64,000 bases of DNA from Aselliscus stoliczkanus. Taxonomy: Eukaryota > Chordata > Mammalia > Chiroptera > Hipposideridae. The position numbers and the translations under genes were made by a program. The notes below the pieces were generated by a model. It saw only the letters and a list, made by a program, of their open reading frames with translations, was not told the origin of the DNA and made no database searches. Below, piece after piece: positions 24,190 to 37,113 of the stretch (position 1 is the stretch's first letter; each line of letters begins with the position of its first letter). The DNA is taken from assembly GCA_033961575.1 (NCBI GenBank), contig CM066728.1, forward strand, positions 34,224,352-34,288,351. Direction: 5' to 3'.

Positions 24190-26130
24190 ATGCTTTTTTT
24201 TATTCCTTTTCTTTTTAGGGTGATTTCAGGAGGGAAACAAGTAAGATAAATAAGTATATTAAATCCACCACATTTAACTAGAAATCTCTGTCACCACAGT
24301 TATTTGTGTAGGAGCCACTGATACCTTCTTGTCTACAACAGCATGTCTGATTTTTAGTTCAGTCTGCCTCTTCCATCCTCATGTATGCCCACTGGGCTCA
24401 TCCAGGTCCAGACCCCAGTGTTCCTCCAATGCCCCAGGCCCTCTGGAACAAGCTGCGCCATGCCTGACCACAATATACTGATGGTAATGTGTAGGTTTTT
24501 TCATATATCTTTTAGTCAGCGGTGTGGCTTAGACTGGCTGGCTTAGACTGGCTCACAAAAGCCAATAGCTAAATTTTCAGGAATTTTCTGAAGCTATGTT
24601 AAACATAACCGTTATTAAAAGTTAAAAATCACATAAGCTTACAATTAAATAAATTATATTAACAACAAAGGTAATACATACTCAAAATTCATTGTTTCCT
24701 AATTATTAGTTATTATCTATGCTGAAGGTTGTGTTTCTATGGTGAGGAAGCTATATCATGCTGTACATGTCTTCTAAATCCACATTCAGTGACATGACAG
24801 TGATAGTTTAAAATGGTAGGAGTATATATATATAATGGAAATCAGCCAGTGCCCCAAATCTGGGCTTTTTCTCCCCAGAGAGCCCAACCCATTGTTAATT
24901 CACCAGCACACCCTTGTAGCCTGAACATTGTGTGGAATTGAGTAAAAACCGAAATGAACTGACACAAGCAATGTGGAAGGAGTCAGTAGCTAGATACAAA
25001 GGTATGCATTAGCTAGCTGAATGTTTCTTAAACAGAAAAGAAAATGAAATGAGGACTGTGGAACTGAATCAGAGAAAAAGAATCTGGGCCCTTCTTACAA
25101 TACATTACAAAAGGCCTGACCCAGCTGAACTAAAGGATCTTGTACATATGAGCTTGGAAAAGCTGAAGCTTCTATAGTTTACAGATGGGGGTTAAAAAAT
25201 ATGGATGCCTAGTTAGAATCTTTCTGCCTAGCAAACTCTATATGTGTGACTAAGAGATGACTGACCCATATAATGTTATTTCTCTGACCAGTTAATACTG
25301 TTGTGAAATTAAAGAGTTGTGTTTTCCCTGAGCAATAGCTCTAGGACAGTTTGTTGAAATAATTTTTCCAGGAAGACCCAGGAGGACAAAAATCGTATTT
25401 ATATTAAAACGTTAACAAAATTTCTACTAGTTGTAGATCTTTGTGAAGTTCAAGTTACCTCCTTGTAATGTAAAGTCAGCAAGTATTTGTGGGAGATTTA
25501 AATATGTTGGATTTAACATTATTTCTTAGAATTGGGTGATCCCAAAGAGCAAAAAGAGCTACTATTCCAGAAAGAATGGGGGTGGGGGATGAGGGGATCA
25601 ATGTAGGAGGTAAAAACAGAAAATTGTTGTGCCGCTGCTCTTTCTGGTTATCATTGTCATGAATACACTGCTTATATTTTTTAAATGGAATAATTCCACC
25701 TCATATTATTCCAAGCGCGTGGGTGTGAAGTGGAAGGCGTACCTCTGGGCCTCCTGTCATACTGATTCTTAGTTTTTATTCCGAACTCTGGCTTGGGGTC
25801 CCTGTAGTGTAACATCTCTGAGGAAAGAATCGCTGTCAGGTTTATATATTAAATTTTATTTCACAGAGGTGATCCCTGCGTGAAGTGTTATCCCTTGAAG
25901 TAAATTGAAAGACTTCATAAAGTTGCTCAAGGGATAAGGCAAAAATGTGTTTCCTGAATTGTTTGGTATAATATTAATGTAACAGAAATTTTACAAGTAG
26001 TCTTATCGGATTTCATTTTTCCTTTTCTTTATTTTAACTGTTTCTAGTTTGTGTCTATCTTGTTTCTGGTGCTGTTGTTGCATCTGCTTATTTCTTCCAC
26101 GGACGACATAAAGTCAGTCTTTGGCACAAT
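24190..26130. other. Intronic DNA with no recognised feature
   Basis: Largely unique-looking AT-rich DNA. A 14-bp tandem duplication GGCTTAGACTGGCT occurs at about 24526-24553. Confidence 0.4.
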
Positions 26131-26153
26131 CAATGAATTCATTTCTTTCTTTC

Positions 26154-26345
26154 TTTCTTTTTAATTGAGATATAATTTGCGTAACATACAAATTTGCCAT
26201 TTTAAAGTGTACGATTGACTGGGTTTTAATATATTCCCAGTTTATGCAACCATCACCTCTATCTAATTTCGGAACATTTCCATCACCCTCCAAAAAAACC
26301 CCATACCTTTAGAAGATATAGCCCTAGAATGGATTTGCTGGGCCA
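26154..26345 (-). mobile_element. L1M 3' end fragment, antisense
   Basis: TTTAATTGAGATATAATTTG, CCATTTTAAAGTGTACGATT and CATTTCCATCACCCTCCAAA match the inverse of an old L1M 3' end. Confidence 0.8.
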
Positions 26346-26744
26346 CATGGTAAGTCTATGCTTAACTTTTTGAAAAACCACCAGCGTGTTTTCCAGTGAA
26401 TTCATTTCGGTTAGTCACTTACCCTTATCTCTTTCATTGTTCAGCCCTACAAATACACATCCCTCTCTGGTTGGTTTTGTCAGTTGTGAATGTTCTGAGA
26501 GATGTGAGGAGAAAGTGATACATCTGACCTCTGTGATGAGATGCTGCTTGATGTGGCATCCAAAATAGTTGTCTTTTGTTTTGTTCTTTTTGTCTGCAAT
26601 TTGTCAGAAAATATTTATTTAATGACTCTCATACGCCCAGAACTGTGGTATGCAGATTCATCTGTAGTTTGTGTGTCTGTTCTGCCTTCACCTTGATAAA
26701 TGACCACATTCTTGCATTCATCTTCTTGATGATGAGGATGATGA

Positions 26745-26860
26745 TGATGATGATATCACAACTTGTTAGGTGCATTCCTAGTGCAAGCTATATGTATGTT
26801 ATTTTATTTAATCCTCACAGTACAGTTCTAAAGTGGGTATTTTAAATCCCCTTTACACTT
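26745..26860 (-). repeat. MIR/L2-like fragment, antisense
   Basis: TATTTTATTTAATCCTCACA is the inverse MIR core motif. A (GAT)n patch precedes it at 26726-26752. Confidence 0.5.
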
Positions 26861-27029
26861 GACCCAACCAAGGCTTTAATCACTGAAGAAATTCCACACT
26901 GCCGGAAGTTGACAGGACAGAGGGAAGGTGCTGCCGTGCCGGGGCCTCCCCCTCTTTGGGAAGGTTAACATATGTCTACTCAAATGTGGTTCTTTTGATC
27001 CTAGTTTCTCCTACAGCATTTGAAAACCA

Positions 27030-27765
27030 AGATCATGCCTCTATAAAATAGACAGGAAAAAAAAGTAGGCCTTAGACAAAACCACAATGTAGTTTCTCCT
27101 CCCCAAAGGCAACTACCTTTACCAGTTTTTTTATGGACTCCTTTAAAGTCATGGGCATGTGCATACATATACACACATGCAAGTATGTATCTATATATGT
27201 GTATATATAGATATAAAATACATAGATCCATAATACTATGTATGAGGTTCTACACCTCGCTTTTTTCACATAACAGTTATTCTTGCAAATTTATCCATAT
27301 CCCTCTAACATTTTTCTTAAATAAAAATATTCAAGCATACAGAAAATTTGGGACTTTATTCTGCTTAACAGTTGGATAATATTTAATTATGTAGATGTAC
27401 TACAATTTATTTTACTAGTCTCCTATTGACACGTTTTAATTATTTCCCATCATTTGCCTTTATAAAATAATACTGCAAGAAAATCCATAGACATAGTCAT
27501 TCGGCATACATGAGAATGTATCAGTAGGGTACTTCCCTAAGAGTGAGTTGCTAGGTCAGGGGTATGTATGTTTTTAATTTTGTTGATATGGCCAAATTTT
27601 CTCCATGGAGATTGTAGCAATTTACACTTATAGTAGATGTATGAGAGTGGCTGTTACCCCACACTCTCGCCAAAAGTGTTATCAAAAATTTGATCTTTGT
27701 CAATTGTAATGCATGAAAAACCAAGATACTGTTTTTTCCTGTGGTTTTAGAAAATATTTTTAAAT
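27030..27765 (-). mobile_element. L1M 3' UTR fragment, antisense
   Basis: GTTGGATAATATTTAATTAT, AGAGTGAGTTGCTAGGTCAG and TGGCCAAATTTTCTCCATGG follow the inverse of old L1M sequences. Confidence 0.65.
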
Positions 27766-27784
27766 AAGAGAATACCCAATGTTG

Positions 27785-28440
27785 GTGTAGGTATGAAAAA
27801 AAAAAGGGAAGACTCACACATATTGGTAAAAGTAAAATTAACTCAGTCTTTCTATAGGGCTATTTGACATGTATGAAAGTCCTGACTAAGTATACTTTTT
27901 GACCCAGCAGCTCCACCTTTAGCAATTCCAATTCTATCTTTAATGTAAGGAAGTAATCAGACAAGTGCTCAAGGATATTCCTCACAGCATTTTCATAAGA
28001 GAAAAATGATGGAAACAACCAAAAAAATAGACTTTTAAAACACATTATGCTATATCTGTACAACGGATACCTTGCAGGTATTAAAAAATATAGAGAGCCA
28101 TATTTATTTTCATTGGAAGATGTTTATGATTTTTCACTACATGAAGACACAGGTTACAAAACAATTAGTTCACCAGATTCCATGTAGGGGGAAGATATGG
28201 AGAAATAGAAACACAGACATATATTTGAGAAACGAATACCATTGCATAGACAGATACAAACATGTAAATGTAGATCTATATATCTACCTATACATAAATA
28301 CACCTAGAGCAATGTCTGTGAGAATGTACAAGTTTATAATAGGAAGTATGATCATTACACATTACCAAAATTATAGATAATTTTTCTTTGCTTTTATTAT
28401 TTTCTATATTAAAACAAATGTTTATAATGATCATATGTTT
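27785..28440 (+). mobile_element. L1M 3' fragment
   Basis: TTTTTGACCCAGCAGCTCCA, ATTTTCATAAGAGAAAAATG and TTGCTTTTATTATTTTCTAT resemble the sense 3' end of old L1M. It lies next to an antisense piece of the same class, so the pair is an inverted arrangement. Confidence 0.6.
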
Positions 28441-28449
28441 TATTTTTTA

Positions 28450-29380
28450 TCACAAAATAATAGAATGGAAGGAAAATGTCATGTGGAATCCATAGCACCA
28501 AATCTATAACCGTTAGGTATGTCAAAAGTCATTTATTCAGGTGACATTTATTAAGTGCCTCATATGTGTGAACCTCTGGTCTATATGTTAGGGGAGGGAC
28601 AGAGACTAATTAAATATCCCCATCCTCACAATCTGACCTATAAATTGTCATGAGTGTTGGAATGGGGTAGGAATGAATAGGCAAATAGCACATGATTCTT
28701 GTGTTTCTTTAAAACTACTGAACCTCAATTGGTAAGAAGCATCCGGATGATTAGATATAATGCTCCAGTATTAACAGTGTTAATAGAACCTGGATGATGC
28801 ATTTTCATTGCCCCTAAGAACGGGGCCTTTGTCACCAGGCTTCTCTTAAGAAAGTTTAGAAATGACGATCAGAGCCCTGGTCTAGAAATGTCTTTTCTAG
28901 TTAGCCACATTCCAGACAAGTACAAAAACACATTTTTGATTCTCAGGTGCAGAAGGAGAAGGATAACTGGAGTGACGTAGTAGGAACCTCAATCCTTGTT
29001 TTGCTCTGGGCCTTCCTGTGCTATTATTCCAGCCTGAAGACATAGAAGCCCCCCTCTGATTGATGAATTGCTTTTATTACTCATTAGCAGGCGCTAAACT
29101 TGACCCAGGTCCTGAACTCCTTAAATTCCCTAACAGGGATCTTCAAACTTTTGTTCAGTTCATTTAAATTGCCTTAATCTGTAGCCTAACATGTACAACA
29201 GACAAGCAGGGTGGGAACGGTAGAGGTGACCTGCCCTGAAACCTGGCATACTATTATCTGCCTCCTGCTCCCTTTCTCCCCTCTGTCCTGAGAAGCAGTT
29301 TGAAAGCCAGAGCCACTAAGAGAACCCACAAACAACCACTATTCATGACAAAACAACCTTCACAGTTTGCCGAAATTAGT
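28450..29380. other. Intronic DNA, mostly unassigned
   Basis: A probable L2/MIR scrap lies near 28535 (GTGACATTTATTAAGTGCCT). Nothing else was recognised. Confidence 0.4.
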
Positions 29381-29384
29381 GACC

Positions 29385-29545
29385 TTCCAACTGTAGCTCT
29401 CATTGGCATCCCCTTGAGAACTTGGTGAAGCATCTCAAGAGCTTCTAATTCTGTATGTCTGGGTTAGGGCCTGACAACTCACATTTCTAACCAGTTCCCA
29501 GGCAACGCTGATGCTGCTGGCCTGGGGACCACAGGCCTGTGTAGG
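29385..29545 (+). mobile_element. MER5-type hAT-Charlie fragment
   Basis: AACCAGTTCCCAGGCAACGC and TGATGCTGCTGGCCTGGGGA match the MER5 family pattern. Confidence 0.7.
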
Positions 29546-29926
29546 TTATGAAGCATTCGTTTCCCATTCAGTGGGCTAGTGGAGGAGGATTCCACTGTCT
29601 GGTCAAGATGGGAAAACACCAGGGTAAGAAGAATCGAAGAGGTTTCTTCTAAAATGTGAGTTGTAAACGATACAGTCCATTTTGTGTCTCTAAGAGAAGG
29701 ATCTAGTACTTGATCCCAGAACACTCTTCCCTTTTTATTTTTTCTTATGAAAAATACAATAAATATGGAAAATACTATAACGTGTATGACTCAGGTGGAA
29801 TTCGGAAAAATTGGGACACAGTCCGGCAAAACTATACATATTAAATTTCTTTTTGTTGCCCTAGATGTTCTTCCTCTGTCTTAGACTACTGTCCTGTGTA
29901 CAACTTTTACTTTAGGAAACCAAGAA

Positions 29927-30074
29927 GGGCCAGCCGAGTGGCTCAGTTGGTTAAGAGCTCGCTCAAGAGTGCGAGCTGAGCTCTGAGCAACAGCAGTTCG
30001 ATGCCCAGCCCGAGCTGAGCTGCTGCTGACCTGCCAACAGGTGGCAGGATGGCTCAGCTAAAAAAAAAAAAAAA
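29927..30074 (+). mobile_element. Second type of tRNA-derived SINE
   Basis: Head GGGCCAGCCGAGTGGCTCAG with TTGGTTAAGAGCTCGCTCAA, then GAGCAACAGCAGTTCGATGC and a body rich in CCGAGCTGAGCTG units, ending GGATGGCTCAGCT plus poly(A). Flanks AGGAAACCAA / AAGAAACCAA suggest a short target duplication. The body differs from the common SINE here; a second copy is at 41447. Confidence 0.88.
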
Positions 30075-30234
30075 GAAACCAACAACTCTCTCATAACTGA
30101 AGTGTTGGGAGCAAGCGTTTCTCTGTCCAGGGCATATGTCTTTCTGATGGACTTGAGGGGGTTTGCTGAGGTTATATGAAGAATTTGTGTTAATATATCT
30201 CCGTTGCTTTTCCACCGCTCCCCTCTCCTAACGA

Positions 30235-30400
30235 GGCCTCTTGAGCTGGAAAGAGCACTGGATTGTGAGTGTGGACACCTAAGCTCTAGTTCTAGCTCTG
30301 CCACACCAGCCAGTAATTCAGTAATCTATAAACTGAGGGGGTTGGACCAGATGATGGCAGAGATGGCCACTCGTCGATTCTTTAGCCTTCAGGCAATGCT
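30235..30400 (+). repeat. MIR SINE fragment
   Basis: GAAAGAGCACTGGATTGTGA and GCTCTAGTTCTAGCTCTGCC fit the MIR 5' half. Confidence 0.65.
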
Positions 30401-30689
30401 TGACTGAGTGAATGATGTGGACCCTGCTGAAGGAGAAGCACGGGGCCCACCATGTTCTCAGACATTATCATGAATAAAAAGTGGCCCCAGGTTTTGCATG
30501 GGGGCCATACAGACTGAGAGAGGTTCAGGAAGAGACCCACATCTAGAAAATGGCAAAGGTAGGCTTTCAACCTATCTCTGAGTCAAAAGAATGCTTTCTG
30601 CTTTGCCCACTGCCCTAATACACTTACCAGCTGGGTTTCCCTTACATGTTTCATTTTTTAAACATTTCCTGTGGCTCCTTTAAGATCAG

Positions 30690-30865
30690 GTCAATTTTGG
30701 ACTAAATCTCAGCTCAGCTGCTTTATAGCTAACAAGTTTCTCAACCTGCATGATCCTTAGTCTTCTCAACTTCAAAAAGAGGATAATAATATCCTCTTTG
30801 CATGTTTATCATGAGGATTATGTCAAGTGCTAAGCACAAAGTATGTGCTCAATAAATAATAATTA
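30690..30865 (+). repeat. MIR SINE
   Basis: AAGTTTCTCAACCTGCATGA, then AGAGGATAATAATATCCTC and AAGTATGTGCTCAATAAATA match the MIR core and 3' end. Confidence 0.8.
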
Positions 30866-30889
30866 TATTAACTTCTTCTGGAGGTATAA

Positions 30890-31070
30890 TCACCATAGAT
30901 ACAATTTTGTATTCTACTTTTTTCTCTTGAACAGTTTATTGTAAGTATTTCTTATGTTGCTCAGGATCTCCATACTTATATTTAGAGGCTGCATCTGTTT
31001 TCACTAAGTGGATAAATGTTATTTACTCACCTATTCATCTATGATTGATATTTACATCTTATTGCTTATT
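30890..31070 (-). mobile_element. Old L1M fragment, antisense
   Basis: TTATATTTAGAGGCTGCATC and TATTTACTCACCTATTCATC resemble inverse L1M. Diverged. Confidence 0.45.
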
Positions 31071-31079
31071 TTATTACAG

Positions 31080-31255
31080 TGGAATGAACATAGACTTTAA
31101 GAGCCAGACATAGCTGAGTTAAAATTTCTAATTCTACCACCATTTGCTTCTGGATTAGTAATTTTCTGGCAATAATAATACTTTGAAGCATTGTTCCAAG
31201 CAATTAAATAGGACCAACAACAGCTATAAAACTTCTAACGCTTTGCCAGGCACAT
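31080..31255 (+). repeat. MIR-like fragment
   Basis: GAACATAGACTTTAAGAGCC and TTAAAATTTCTAATTCTACC fit the MIR 5' half. Confidence 0.55.
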
Positions 31256-31257
31256 TA

Positions 31258-31390
31258 CAGAGTGCACCCAAAAAAATGTATACACATCTTAAGAAAGGAA
31301 AAAAAACTGTATTAAAATTGTAACACTCAATATGTACTGATTAACAAAAGATGAATACAAGATATATACATTTTTTGGCAGCCCCCCCCC
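31258..31390. mobile_element. Short mariner-type MITE, right end degraded
   Basis: Left end CACCCAAAAAAATGTATACA pairs with TATATACATTTTTTGG at the right. A TA precedes the element at 31256-31257. The right TA is not visible because the end runs into a C-run. Confidence 0.6.
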
Positions 31391-33010
31391 AACCCCACAC
31401 CTCCACCCTCACCCTGTATATGTTGCCAAGACTTGCTGACTCTTTCCCCCTCTTAACAAGAGGGTCAAAGCTCAAGGTCTGGACCTTTGAAGGTAGACCT
31501 ACTGATGGCACTGGCGCCCGTCTTTGGCAGTTCTTCTCGTGGATCCATGCAAACCTCACTGAGATTCCCTGCGGGCGGGCCTTCCGCCTGAACCTGTTGA
31601 TAGGATAACAGTGACACTCAAATCTCTATGTAAGATGCATGGCCCTCAAACTTAAGTAATCTTTACTTCTTCACTTATTTCTTATTTGCTTTTCTATGCG
31701 TGAAGATTATTTTTCAAACATTATTCTGAAGGAATAGCCAGCTATATTTAGACTGGCTTGGAAAAAAATGTGGTTTAATTATGCTTTCTTTCACTGGTGG
31801 GTACAGATGTAGACTACAAATGAGATTGTAGAGAATTATTTTTATTGTTGGTTCAGAGGAGAGGGCAGAGGACCACGACAATTTCAGCTTGAGGAAAATT
31901 TGCATTACATTTACCTTTAGGCAAGTTTATGATGTCCCAACAGAATGTGTCTGATTTGGATAATTTTAGAAAATTCTCCAATGGGACTAGAACTATTATT
32001 CCATGGTGTAAATGAATTTGTGACTGCCTTGATTTTTTTTATTAAAATCAGATATCCACATACAAGATGATCTTAAAGGTAGCAACTCCGTTCATTCAGC
32101 TGGAAGAAAATAAAACAGTGTAGAGCTGGGTTGTAAGATGTAAATTGCAGGGAAGAAGATGTGTCTGTAATTAACTTAGAAAGTACTGTTTGTGTTAAAC
32201 TTCATCATAATTTTTCAGGATGAGCAAATTATACATTAGGTAGGGCAGGCGAGAGGTAAGGCTTTTAACAAGTGTAAATGTGTTTCCTGGTTGTAATTTC
32301 AAAGATGAACCTGTGAACTTTTAATTTATACATGGGTTTGGAGTAATTAGCCCTTGAATTGTCTAGCTTTTGAGACATAATTATTTAGAAAGATGAACCA
32401 CGGAGAGCATCTTGATTTTCTGAATCAGATGGGGAAAATGATGCCCTTCACTGAGAATCACACAGTGATTTTTCCTTTCTCTGATCCCCCACAGCCCTTG
32501 CCTGTACTGCCAACTTTGGTGTTCATTAATTGCAGTCTCAAGTTTTTTAAAGAAAAAAAAAAGGCATGTAGACATAGGCTAGATACTTGAAATAATATTA
32601 TTTATAATTTTTTTTGGTTTTGCAAAAACTACAACATATTTTGTATGACTTTCTTTCCCCAAATCACCTTGCCTGGTAGATTTTGAGTTTTTTGTTTTTT
32701 TTATCTTTACAAAGTTTGGAGAGTGAAAAGAATTCAAATTCTCTCCAATGATCAAGTAATTAAATCCTGTTTGAATAACTTATATACTGACGTCCATGTT
32801 ACATAAGTCACCTAGGGAAGATTAACTAACGAGTTTTGGACCACTGAAGTGAACTGTTGTCAAGGCCAAGTGTGAACTGCAAGCTACTCCAAAACTTGAC
32901 AGGATAATAACTGGAATAACCTGTAAGCTGATATGCTGTAAGGAGGCATCTGGATTTCCTCTTGGCAGAGCACTGGATGCCAAAGCTAAGCTCCTTGGCT
33001 TGCTTTTCTC
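31391..33010. other. Intronic DNA with no recognised feature
   Basis: A short GC-richer patch lies at 31495-31600 (GGCACTGGCGCCCGTC, GCGGGCGGGCCTTCC). The rest is AT-rich and apparently unique. Confidence 0.4.
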
Positions 33011-33024
33011 TAACACTGCTCTTT

Positions 33025-33142
33025 TTATTTATTTATTTTTTTTTTTTTGAGGGCAGTGTCACTGGCCCTCATATGTGGGATCCGAACCGGGGCCGCTGGC
33101 ATCCCAAGCCAGCGCTTAACCACCACGCCACTCGGCCGGCCC
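33025..33142 (-). mobile_element. Short tRNA-derived SINE, antisense, full head
   Basis: T-rich tail, GAGGGCAGTGTCACTGGCCC, and ends GCCACTCGGCCGGCCC. The 14-bp target duplication TAACACTGCTCTTT is at 33011-33024 and 33143-33156. Confidence 0.96.
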
Positions 33143-33289
33143 TAACACTGCTCTTTAGATACGAGGATTCTGACTGCCACTGTAGACCCGGCATATAGCT
33201 TTTTGAAAATGCCGTATAGGTGCACATGAATCAACATTCACAATGTGCCAAACAAGGTAGATGGCAGAGTAAGTTTCTGTCCCATTCCT

Positions 33290-33770
33290 GTCATCCAGGT
33301 ACAGTCCCTTCTCCAGAGGCAGTCTAAGAGTTCTTTAGGTGTCCTTCCAGAGATAATCTGTGTATGTCAAGTGCTCATGGACACATATTCTACTTCTTTT
33401 TTACAGATGGTCATATAATACATACAGTGATCTGCACCTGCTGTTTCTAACTTGACCTCTTTTGGAAACTGTGCCACCATTATATAGAGCTGCCTCATTA
33501 TTTTTAAAGGCTATTTGGTATTCATTGTATTGCATGGATGAACCATAATGTATTTATCAGACCCCCCCACTGGTAGAGATGTAGATAATTTCCAATCTTT
33601 TGCTAATACAAACAGTGCTACATTGAAGAACTCATCAATTGTATTCATCAATTTGCATATATTGGCATGTCTTTAGGATGCATTTCTAGAAATGGAATTG
33701 TTGGGCCAAATGGCTTGTGCATTTTTTTTTTTTTGACAAATACTGCCAAACTGCAGGAGATTTTATACAC
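33290..33770 (-). mobile_element. L1M 3' UTR fragment, antisense
   Basis: GTGTCCTTCCAGAGATAATC, TGGATGAACCATAATGTATT and GAAATGGAATTGTTGGGCCA follow inverse L1M. Confidence 0.65.
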
Positions 33771-33899
33771 CCAGTAGGGTTTGAGAGTGACATGTGCTTT
33801 TAAATCCTAGACCTGGCCTTTGTCCCTGAAGGGGGTGTGTTTCTGGACTTGGCCAGAGTCCAGAGCCTTTGGGCTCACTTGTGTTACAATTGGTGATTT

Positions 33900-34195
33900 T
33901 CTTTTCTTTCTTTCTTTTTTTAAATTATTATTATTAGTTACAGATGTACAAAACAATGCAATAGTTATCCTTTTCACCCCTTACAAAGTGACTTCCCCCT
34001 CCTGCCTCTCCTGCCCCCTCACCCCCGATATCATACATATCTATTACAATTCCATTGACTACATCCCCACACTATATTCCACATCCCATGGCTATATATT
34101 GGTAACTTTCTATCTGTGGTCAGGACTCATTCTCCAACACTCCAGGACACTACATTCTTTTCCAACCATTTGAGGGCACTGCCTCCAGCCTCTAT
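33900..34195 (-). mobile_element. Bat-type L1 3' end, antisense (probable)
   Basis: TTAGTTACAGATGTACAAAA then CCTTACAAAGTGACTTCCCC has the layout seen in the antisense L1 3' end at 42905, but diverges from it. Confidence 0.5.
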
Positions 34196-34389
34196 AGGAA
34201 ATAGGCTTATGTCTATATGTGTTGCTTCATAGACAAGGGGATTATGGGAAATGCTGATATTTCAGAGCCCCAGGTTTTGGCACTGTGGAGGCGTTACAGA
34301 GGTTAATTTATTTTCCTTGATTTGAAAATCAACATAAAAGGGAGACTTCCCAGCCTTAAATAAAGAAACAAACTGGAGTTTCAACCTTT

Positions 34390-34800
34390 AAAGCTAAATG
34401 CTGATGGTATCATCTAGTTATCACTTCACCACTGAGCCACACTCTCTGCTAAGCAGATGTCATGCTGTCACTGCAGGGCCTGGCTCTCTGCCAGCTCTCT
34501 CTCTGGGGCCCGCAGTCCTCTGGTCCCTCACCTTCATTTCCTCTCCTCCTTCTTATCCAAACAGCTTTCTTATGACTCCTGTTGGAACTTTACCACCTCT
34601 CTCTAAATCACTGTCATAACACGACAGGTCCAGGCACAAACCAGGAAGAGTTAGTTCCCTTTGATTTCTCTATAGACCTCCTTCCCTGTGCTTCCTATTT
34701 TATAATCTGGGCTTTTGTTTATATTCCACACTTCTCAAATGTTCAGAGCCCTTTTTGTTTAATTGGGCAGAGCACCTAGCTCACAGTGCTCACTTAAATA
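34390..34800 (+). repeat. Old L2-like sequence
   Basis: C/T-rich diverged sequence, e.g. GTTTATATTCCACACTTCTC. Family uncertain. Confidence 0.35.
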
Positions 34801-34829
34801 TATGATATTGTGGTTTTTTGAGGGATTTT

Positions 34830-36880
34830 CTTTCAAGGATTTAGCTTTAAACTTTATTTTAATTTAAATATAGTTATAACTGGAAAACTATGATGGCATT
34901 TCTGTGGGTTATTTCCCCACTACAGTGTTCACTAATATTGAACTTAAATGTTGTCGCAGTATACTTACTTTCCTTAGAATGAAATGTCCACGTAAACAAA
35001 GACAGTGAGCTACCAAGGATAGTAGCATTCATGTTGTTTGGCACCGTTTGTCCCAAATTGGTCTCTAATCTATGGAGTAAGGAATTGCTTTAACCACATT
35101 CATGATATCTACAACAGTGCTACTCGGAGTGGCCCATAGACCAGTGCTTTTCTTACCTGCCTACAACAAGGTAAATACAGGTGTGGGAAATGTGTTCAGA
35201 AACTTTTATACCAATTTGACAGCGTTAAATCTAACTGAGCTTGTATTTTTTTCTATGTCCTTTTAAAATCATTTTTTTCCTGAAAACTCATTTTATTTTA
35301 TTCTACAAAATATCTATCACAGATTAGATTTCCTAAAATAATCTAGAAAATTTCTCAAATTTTGGTGACTCTCCAGCTTGTGTGTGTGTTATATCTCGTT
35401 CATTCATATAGATGTAGTTTACTATATGTATATTACTACATATATATGTAGTAAACATTACAAGGCAGATGCATTGCTCTAAAAATCGTTGCCCTGGCTT
35501 CTTTTCAGAATATGACAGGTATGAGATCCCCATGTAATACTTGAGGAAATAAGACAATGACAAAATTTCTTGCCCCAGGCTGCTGCATATTACTGAGATT
35601 AAATCTTTCCCTTCTCATTTCTGTGATCAGACTATAAGGCCTCATCCGCTTTTCATGTTATGAGATTTTAATTAGAATTTGAGAGAATGAGTGGATAAGA
35701 GAGAAAATTATTTGTGAAGAGAACATTGCATTTTTTTACCTTTCAAAGAAAAGTATAACTAGTATTTCCTCCCATATTATTTTCCCTTTGTGCCATGTTC
35801 TAAAACTAAAGTACTTTGGAAGATATTTAGGAGAATTTTAACACAATGGCCTTGCACTTAGAAAAAATTCTGTGTGTGCCAAATGTTTTCAAATGCTGAT
35901 GGAGACTATAAAAATAATAAAATTCGGGGGAATGTGCAAGTGTCTCGGTGTCAGCCTCAGAGAGAGGTTTGGGTTTCTGTCTGAGCCAAAGGAAGACCCG
36001 GAGCCAGAATAAACATTAAGAACATATCCTCTTTTGAACAGAGTGGATGGAGGTTAGGAGGTCAGACATACAAATTGAAATGACTTGTGAAGCAAGAAGA
36101 ACTGAGAGGGGTGTTAGATGAAAGAGAGAATGAGGCCAAGGGACAGAAAATTGAAAAGGATGGGGGTAGGTGGGAGGGCTCTGGAGTGGCTGGGCCTTAG
36201 GGCTACTGGCGGCAGGGTCAAGTGCACATTTGGAGCCTAGCACAAAAAATGTATTAACCTTGGTTATTCAATTGAAGAGTACTTGATGAGAAATTTTGCT
36301 TTATCTTCTATTACCACCTTTAGCTACTCCTCTTCTACAATGGAAAAAAATAAATATAATTACAAGTTTACCTATCACAGCAGGTTGTGAGTCTTTTCAA
36401 TGTTAAATACATGTTGTAATATAAATCTTTTTGCCTTGATGTAAAAATTTGGGTGTAGTTGTCTTTTTATAATAATGGTGTTATGTGTGTGCTGTAATTT
36501 TCCCATAAAAGTATGACCTAAAATGATCTGAAAGGATAATTATTCTCGAAGTATTGTTGAAGTACACATAGAAATAAGTTTTTGAAAAGTGGCACACTTC
36601 CCAAATTCTTTTATTGCTGCCAAACTTATATCTATTAGCCTTTTCCAAGTCTCTTCTCATCCTATATCTTTCAGATGTGAGTGCCTTACATAGTTTTTGG
36701 ATCTGGGGTTAATTGCTTAGCCTTAGTGGGGTTTTTAGAGGGACATTTGTATATTAAGAACCACTTACCCATTAGTCATACTTACATTATTGCTAGTATA
36801 TTTAATTAGTAAGGATTTGCTGAATGCTCACTGCGAGGTTCTATGTCTGTCACTGATATTACAAAAGAGGTGACCTTTGT
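34830..36880. other. Intronic DNA with no recognised feature
   Basis: AT-rich. A short imperfect inverted repeat lies at about 35410-35456 (TGTAGTTTACTATATGTA against TGTAGTAAACA). No exon seen. Confidence 0.4.
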
Positions 36881-36888
36881 TTGTTAGT

Positions 36889-36912
36889 TCATTCATTCAT
36901 TCATTCATTCAT
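36889..36912. repeat. (CATT)n microsatellite in an L2-like fragment
   Basis: Six CATT units, followed by AAGCATGGTGCCAGGACCTT, the usual L2 3' context. Confidence 0.75.
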
Positions 36913-37113
36913 CCACAAACCTATTTAAGTACCTGCTATAGACCAAGCATGGTGCCAGGACCTTGGGACAGGATCCCTCTTAAAAGGAACTGAGAGACCC
37001 TATAAAACAGAGACAATATATCTTAAAGTTATTATGAGGATAAAATGAAATAACATTTTAAAAGTACCTAGCACAACCCCTGGAAACATAGGCACTCTGA
37101 ATGAGTATTTTTC

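Noticed and set aside
33820..34173. 117-codon open frame
   Set aside because: It covers an antisense L1 3' end and has no domain.
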